A program made the position numbers and the translations under genes. The notes beneath the pieces were generated by a model, which saw only the letters and a program-made list of their open reading frames with translations, was not told where the DNA came from and did no database searches. Positions 5,662-8,352 of a stretch of 8,352 nt of DNA are shown here, one piece after another. Location of the stretch: NCBI GenBank assembly GCA_946886645.1, contig CAMPIY010000073.1, positions 1 through 8,352 on the forward strand. The letters are read 5' to 3'. How positions within the stretch are numbered: the first letter of the stretch is position 1; the number at the start of each line of letters is the position of its first letter. Source of the stretch: an uncultured Sphingomonas sp. Lineage in GTDB: Bacteria; Pseudomonadota; Alphaproteobacteria; Sphingomonadales; Sphingomonadaceae.

Positions 5662-6075
5662 ATGAAATTCCTGCATTCGATGCTTCGAGTGTCCGATCCG
5701 GAAGCGACCATCGCATTCTTTCAGCTCCTCGGCCTCGAGGAGCGGCGGCGAATGGAAATGCCGCAGGGCAAGTTCACCCTCATCTTCCTGGGTGTCCCGG
5801 GCGACGATGCCGAGGTCGAGCTGACCCATAATTGGGGCGAAGCCGGCTATGGCGGCGGCCGAAATTTCGGCCATCTCGCCTACGCCGTCGATGATATTTA
5901 CGCGACTTGCCAGCGGCTTTCCGATGCCGGCGTGACGATCAACCGGCCGCCGCGCGATGGCCATATGGCGTTCGTCAAAAGCCCCGACGGAATCTCGGTC
6001 GAGTTGCTGCAGAAGGGCGATCGCCTTCCCGCCGCCGAACCGTGGGCGTCCATGTCCAACACGGGAAGCTGGTAA
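5662..6075 (+). CDS. gloA: Lactoylglutathione lyase (glyoxalase I)
   Basis: This 137-residue protein of the VOC fold converts the hemithioacetal of methylglyoxal and glutathione to S-lactoylglutathione in the cytoplasm. It starts MKFLHSMLRVSDPEATIAFF, close to E. coli GloA (MRLLHTMLRV). The four metal ligands are present: His5, Glu53 in EVELTHNW, His71 in FGHLAY and Glu114 in ISVELLQ. The short length without the extra loops of the zinc enzymes fits the nickel/cobalt-type bacterial class; that is a family inference. GAGGGAG at 5645-5651 lies 10 nt upstream. The next gene, gloB, starts within the stop codon (TAATG), so the two steps of the pathway are made together. The alternative, another VOC-family enzyme, is unlikely given all four ligands and the gloB neighbour. 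Confidence 0.95.
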   Translation: MKFLHSMLRVSDPEATIAFFQLLGLEERRRMEMPQGKFTLIFLGVPGDDAEVELTHNWGEAGYGGGRNFGHLAYAVDDIYATCQRLSDAGVTINRPPRDGHMAFVKSPDGISVELLQKGDRLPAAEPWASMSNTGSW

Positions 6076-6806
6076 TGGCCGCGTTGGACATCGCCGCGGT
6101 CCCGGCATTCGCGGACAATTATCTGTGGCTGGTCCATGACGAAGCCAGCGGCGAGACCGCTGTGGTCGATCCGGGCGACCCCGCGCCGGTCCTTGCCGAG
6201 GCAGGGCGGCGCGGATGGCGGATCACGAAAATCCTCAACACGCACTGGCACCCGGATCACACCGGCGGAAACCTCGCCATCAAGGAAGCGACCGGCGCCG
6301 AAATCTGGGGTCCGGCCGGGGAGAATGGGCGCGTCCCGGGCCTCGATCACCCGCTGTCCGAGGGCGACCGAATCTCGATCGGCGGACATGAAGCCGAGGT
6401 TTGGGAGGTTCCCGGCCACACGCTCGGCCATATCGCCTACATTTTTCGCAGCGACGAGGTCGCATTCGTCGGCGACACCTTGTTCGCGATGGGATGCGGC
6501 CGGCTGTTCGAGGGCACGCCGGAGCAGATGCATCGCTCGCTGGGGCGGTTGGCGGAACTGCCGGAGGACATGCAACTCTATTGCGCCCACGAATATACGC
6601 TCGCCAATGCCCGCTTCGCCGCAAACGCCTTTCCGGATAGCGATCCGATTGCCCGGCGGCTGGCGGCCGTGGAGCAAGCCCGAGCCGCGGATCAGCCCAC
6701 GGTGCCCACCATGGTCGGCATCGAGCGCAATACCAATCCCTTCCTGCTGGCCCGCGATGTCGATGAATTTGCGAGCCTTCGCACCGCCAAGGACAATTTT
6801 CGTTAG
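6075..6806 (+). CDS. gloB: Hydroxyacylglutathione hydrolase (glyoxalase II)
   Basis: This 243-residue metallo-beta-lactamase-fold enzyme hydrolyses S-lactoylglutathione to lactate and glutathione. The binuclear metal site is complete: THWHPDH (His57, His59, Asp61, His62), His115 in PGHTLGH, Asp134 in VGDTLF and His172 in CAHEYT. CGRLFEG, NTNPFL and the terminal LRTAKDNFR (Arg236, Lys239, the usual glutathione-contacting pair) complete the GloB pattern. The start is the ATG at 6075, sharing one base with the gloA stop (TAATG). GGGAAG sits 6 nt before it, inside gloA. An in-frame upstream ATG at 5907 lies within gloA and is rejected. The length matches the family norm of about 250. The gene order gloA-gloB makes a compact methylglyoxal detoxification operon. 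Confidence 0.95.
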   Translation: MAALDIAAVPAFADNYLWLVHDEASGETAVVDPGDPAPVLAEAGRRGWRITKILNTHWHPDHTGGNLAIKEATGAEIWGPAGENGRVPGLDHPLSEGDRISIGGHEAEVWEVPGHTLGHIAYIFRSDEVAFVGDTLFAMGCGRLFEGTPEQMHRSLGRLAELPEDMQLYCAHEYTLANARFAANAFPDSDPIARRLAAVEQARAADQPTVPTMVGIERNTNPFLLARDVDEFASLRTAKDNFR

Positions 6807-6863
6807 GCCGAACCTCGACCTTGTGCGTTACAGGGCCGAAAGGGTTGCGAGGAGAGAAGCTCC

Positions 6864-7271
6864 ATGGCGAATATCCGTTCCACCGCCGTCGTCCTGGGCG
6901 GCCTGATGATGGCGTCATGCACCGCCGCCCCTTACAACCGGGCACCCGGACAAGACGCGCAGCGGGAATTGGCCGAAGCCCTGGCCGGCCGGACCCCCGG
7001 ACCCGCCCAGCGCTGCGTGGCCAATTTCGAATTGCGGAGCATGCAGGTGATCGACGACAACACGATCCTGTTTCGCAAGGGCAGCACGGTTTATATCCAG
7101 CGCCCGCCCGGCGGATGCTCCGGACTCGCCAGCGGCTCGCGAACATTGGTGACCCGCCCGCTTGGCTCGCAGCTATGCGCTGGAGACCTGAACTACACGG
7201 TCGATCTCAGCAGCGGGATGCGCGGGCCTGCATGCGTTTTCGGCCCTTTCGTGCCCTACACGCGCCGCTGA
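6864..7271 (+). CDS. Small Cys-rich putative lipoprotein
   Basis: The protein has 135 residues. The N-terminus MANIRSTAVVLGGLMMASC ends in a lipobox-like MASC, so Cys19 may be lipidated after signal peptidase II cleavage; Met at position -3 is atypical. The mature part has four more cysteines (51, 85, 105, 124), enough for two disulfides, which fits an envelope location. The core (residues 51-80: CVANFELRSMQVIDD, then NTILFRKGSTVYIQ) recalls the DUF6491 family of unknown function, but I cannot confirm this by search. AGGAGA at 6850-6855 lies 8 nt before the ATG. A 57-bp gap separates it from gloB, so it may be read through or have its own promoter; I see no convincing one. Its stop is one base from the stop of the converging acyl-CoA synthetase gene. 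Confidence 0.72.
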   Translation: MANIRSTAVVLGGLMMASCTAAPYNRAPGQDAQRELAEALAGRTPGPAQRCVANFELRSMQVIDDNTILFRKGSTVYIQRPPGGCSGLASGSRTLVTRPLGSQLCAGDLNYTVDLSSGMRGPACVFGPFVPYTRR

Positions 7272-7292
7272 ACTAACGCGCGTAAAGCGCGC
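7260..7292. repeat. Overlapping GC-rich inverted repeats at the convergent gene ends
   Basis: ACGCGC (7260-7265) pairs with GCGCGT (7278-7283) across a 12-nt loop that holds both stop codons. Alternatively, GCGCG (7278-7282) pairs with CGCGC (7288-7292) across a 5-nt loop. Neither has a T-run on either strand. They could help end transcription from both sides, but they may also be a chance product of CG-rich codons. Confidence 0.25.
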
Positions 7293-8352
7293 CAAGCCGC
7301 TCGTCATAGGCCTTGCCGATGACGTGACGGCGGATTTTCATCGACGGGGTTAGCTGCTCGTTTTCGACCGTGAATGGCTCGTCGGCGAGGATGAAGCGGC
7401 GCACTTTCTCGACGACCGACAGCTCGGCATTCACCCGGTCGACGGCCTTCGACAGCGCCTTTTGCATAGCGTCCGGATCGTCCTTGAAACGGCGCATCTC
7501 TTCCGGATCCGGCACAAGCAATGCGACCAGGTGCGGGCGCCGGTCCCCATAGACCATGGCCTGCAGGATTTCCGGCTGGAGCGTCAGCATCCCCTCGACC
7601 CGCTGCGGCGAAACATTGTCGCCCTTATCGTTGACGATCAGGTCCTTCTTGCGGTCGGTGATAACGATCCGGCCCTTGTCGTCGAGATGACCGACGTCGC
7701 CCGTCGCCAGCCAGCCGTCCTGAAGCACCCGCGCGGTCTCGTCCGCATTGTGCCAGTAGCCGCGCATCACCAGCTCGCCGCGAACCATGATCTCGCCGTC
7801 GTCGGCGATGCGCACTTCCGTATTCATCAGCGGCGGGCCGACGGTGTCCATCCGGATGCCGGCCTTGGGGCGATTGCAGCTGATCACCGGCCCGGCTTCG
7901 GTCTGGCCGTAGCCCTGGAGCATTGGCAGGCCCATCGCCTGGAAGAACAGCCCGACGTCGGGGTTGAGCGGCGCGCCGCCCGACACCATCGCCTTCATCC
8001 GGCCACCGAACTTGCGCCGAACCTTCTTGCGCAGGGTCAACGAGAGGAGGCCGTCCATCGGCAGGTCCCACGGCCGCGACCTTTTCTGGTTGCGCTTGGC
8101 CTCGATCGAGAGGGCGCGGCTCATCAGATATTGCGGGAGGCCGCCGTCCTTCTCCACCTGCTTCATGATCTTCGCCCGGAGCATCTCGAACAGGCGCGGG
8201 ACGACGACCATGATCGTCGGCCTCACCTCCTCGATATTGGCCGCCAGCTTTTCGAGGCTTTCGGCGTAATAAATCTGCCCGCCGAGCGCGATCGGGAAAT
8301 GCTGGCCGCCGCTATGCTCATAGGCGTGGCTGGCGGGGAGGAAGGACAGGAA
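7273..8352 (-). CDS. Long-chain acyl-CoA synthetase (AMP-forming), C-terminal part
   Basis: The minus-strand frame is open from the window edge to a TAG at 7273-7275, giving 359 residues; the true N-terminus lies outside the window. The GTG at 8226 is internal, because conserved sequence (FLSFLPASHAYEH, then IYYAESLEKLAANIEEVRPT) continues upstream of it. Adenylation motifs appear in order: YGQTEAGP (near 7890-7913), GWLATGDVGHLDDKGR, ITDRKKDLIVNDKGDNVSPQ and the final catalytic lysine region LTPSMKIRR. The ASHAYEH and YAESLEKL elements place it in the FAA1/COG1022 branch (FadD15-like) rather than E. coli FadD. It would activate fatty acids to acyl-CoA with ATP at the inner membrane. It converges on the lipoprotein gene. 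Confidence 0.92.
   Translation of the reverse strand, partial: FLSFLPASHAYEHSGGQHFPIALGGQIYYAESLEKLAANIEEVRPTIMVVVPRLFEMLRAKIMKQVEKDGGLPQYLMSRALSIEAKRNQKRSRPWDLPMDGLLSLTLRKKVRRKFGGRMKAMVSGGAPLNPDVGLFFQAMGLPMLQGYGQTEAGPVISCNRPKAGIRMDTVGPPLMNTEVRIADDGEIMVRGELVMRGYWHNADETARVLQDGWLATGDVGHLDDKGRIVITDRKKDLIVNDKGDNVSPQRVEGMLTLQPEILQAMVYGDRRPHLVALLVPDPEEMRRFKDDPDAMQKALSKAVDRVNAELSVVEKVRRFILADEPFTVENEQLTPSMKIRRHVIGKAYDERLGALYAR

Noticed and set aside
5907..6074. N-terminal extension of GloB
   Set aside because: It lies inside gloA in another frame; GloB proteins begin close to the ATG at 6075, which is coupled to the gloA stop.
5248..6108. Minus-strand open frame opposite the TPR end and gloA
   Set aside because: It spans the boundary of two well-supported plus-strand genes and has no recognisable domain.
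1..8352. Mobile elements, CRISPR arrays, tRNA or rRNA genes
   Set aside because: No transposase or integrase motif, no long direct repeats with spacers, no tRNA cloverleaf and no rRNA-like sequence was seen; composition is even throughout.

Overview
This window is a GC-rich, tightly packed stretch of chromosome. The gene style (a glyoxalase gloA-gloB pair, a DUF898/YjgN plus M48 peptidase pair, an ABHD10-like esterase, and a secreted alpha/beta hydrolase ending in HFVMLDQPEAF) suggests an alphaproteobacterium, most likely in Sphingomonadales. That placement is inferred from remembered protein families, not from a search. I see no rRNA, tRNA, CRISPR array, insertion sequence, prophage or plasmid gene. 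Base composition looks uniform, so nothing argues for recent transfer.

Layout. The left edge holds the first 46 codons of thrS (threonyl-tRNA synthetase, TGS domain) on the minus strand. A 140-bp divergent intergenic region follows, with a good promoter and a dyad pointing rightward. All genes from 281 to 7271 are on the plus strand, in apparently four transcription blocks. (a) 281-1807: a four-helix membrane protein, a 66-residue Xre-type regulator that overlaps it by ATGA, and a secreted alpha/beta hydrolase 4 bp later. (b) 1885-5569: a DUF898/YjgN multi-pass membrane protein, a membrane-anchored M48 zinc peptidase, an ABHD10-like serine hydrolase and an exported TPR protein, with gaps of 6 bp, 50 bp and an ATGA overlap. 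(c) 5662-6806: gloA and gloB, overlapping by one base (TAATG), which together detoxify methylglyoxal. (d) 6864-7271: a small Cys-rich putative lipoprotein. The right edge is the C-terminal part of a long-chain acyl-CoA synthetase on the minus strand. Its stop codon lies one base from the lipoprotein stop codon.

Most interesting signal. The 77-bp gap before the DUF898 gene holds two consecutive perfect inverted repeats. One is a 7-bp stem with a 3-nt loop. The other is a 12-bp stem with an 18-nt loop whose right arm contains the Shine-Dalgarno sequence of the DUF898 gene and ends 4 nt before its ATG. Neither has a U-tract, so they look more like a leader that controls translation (or a large operator) than a terminator. 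The second signal of interest is the dyad over the promoter of the membrane protein-Xre-hydrolase operon, a candidate autoregulatory operator. Everything else reads as ordinary chromosomal housekeeping and envelope genes, several of unknown physiological role.
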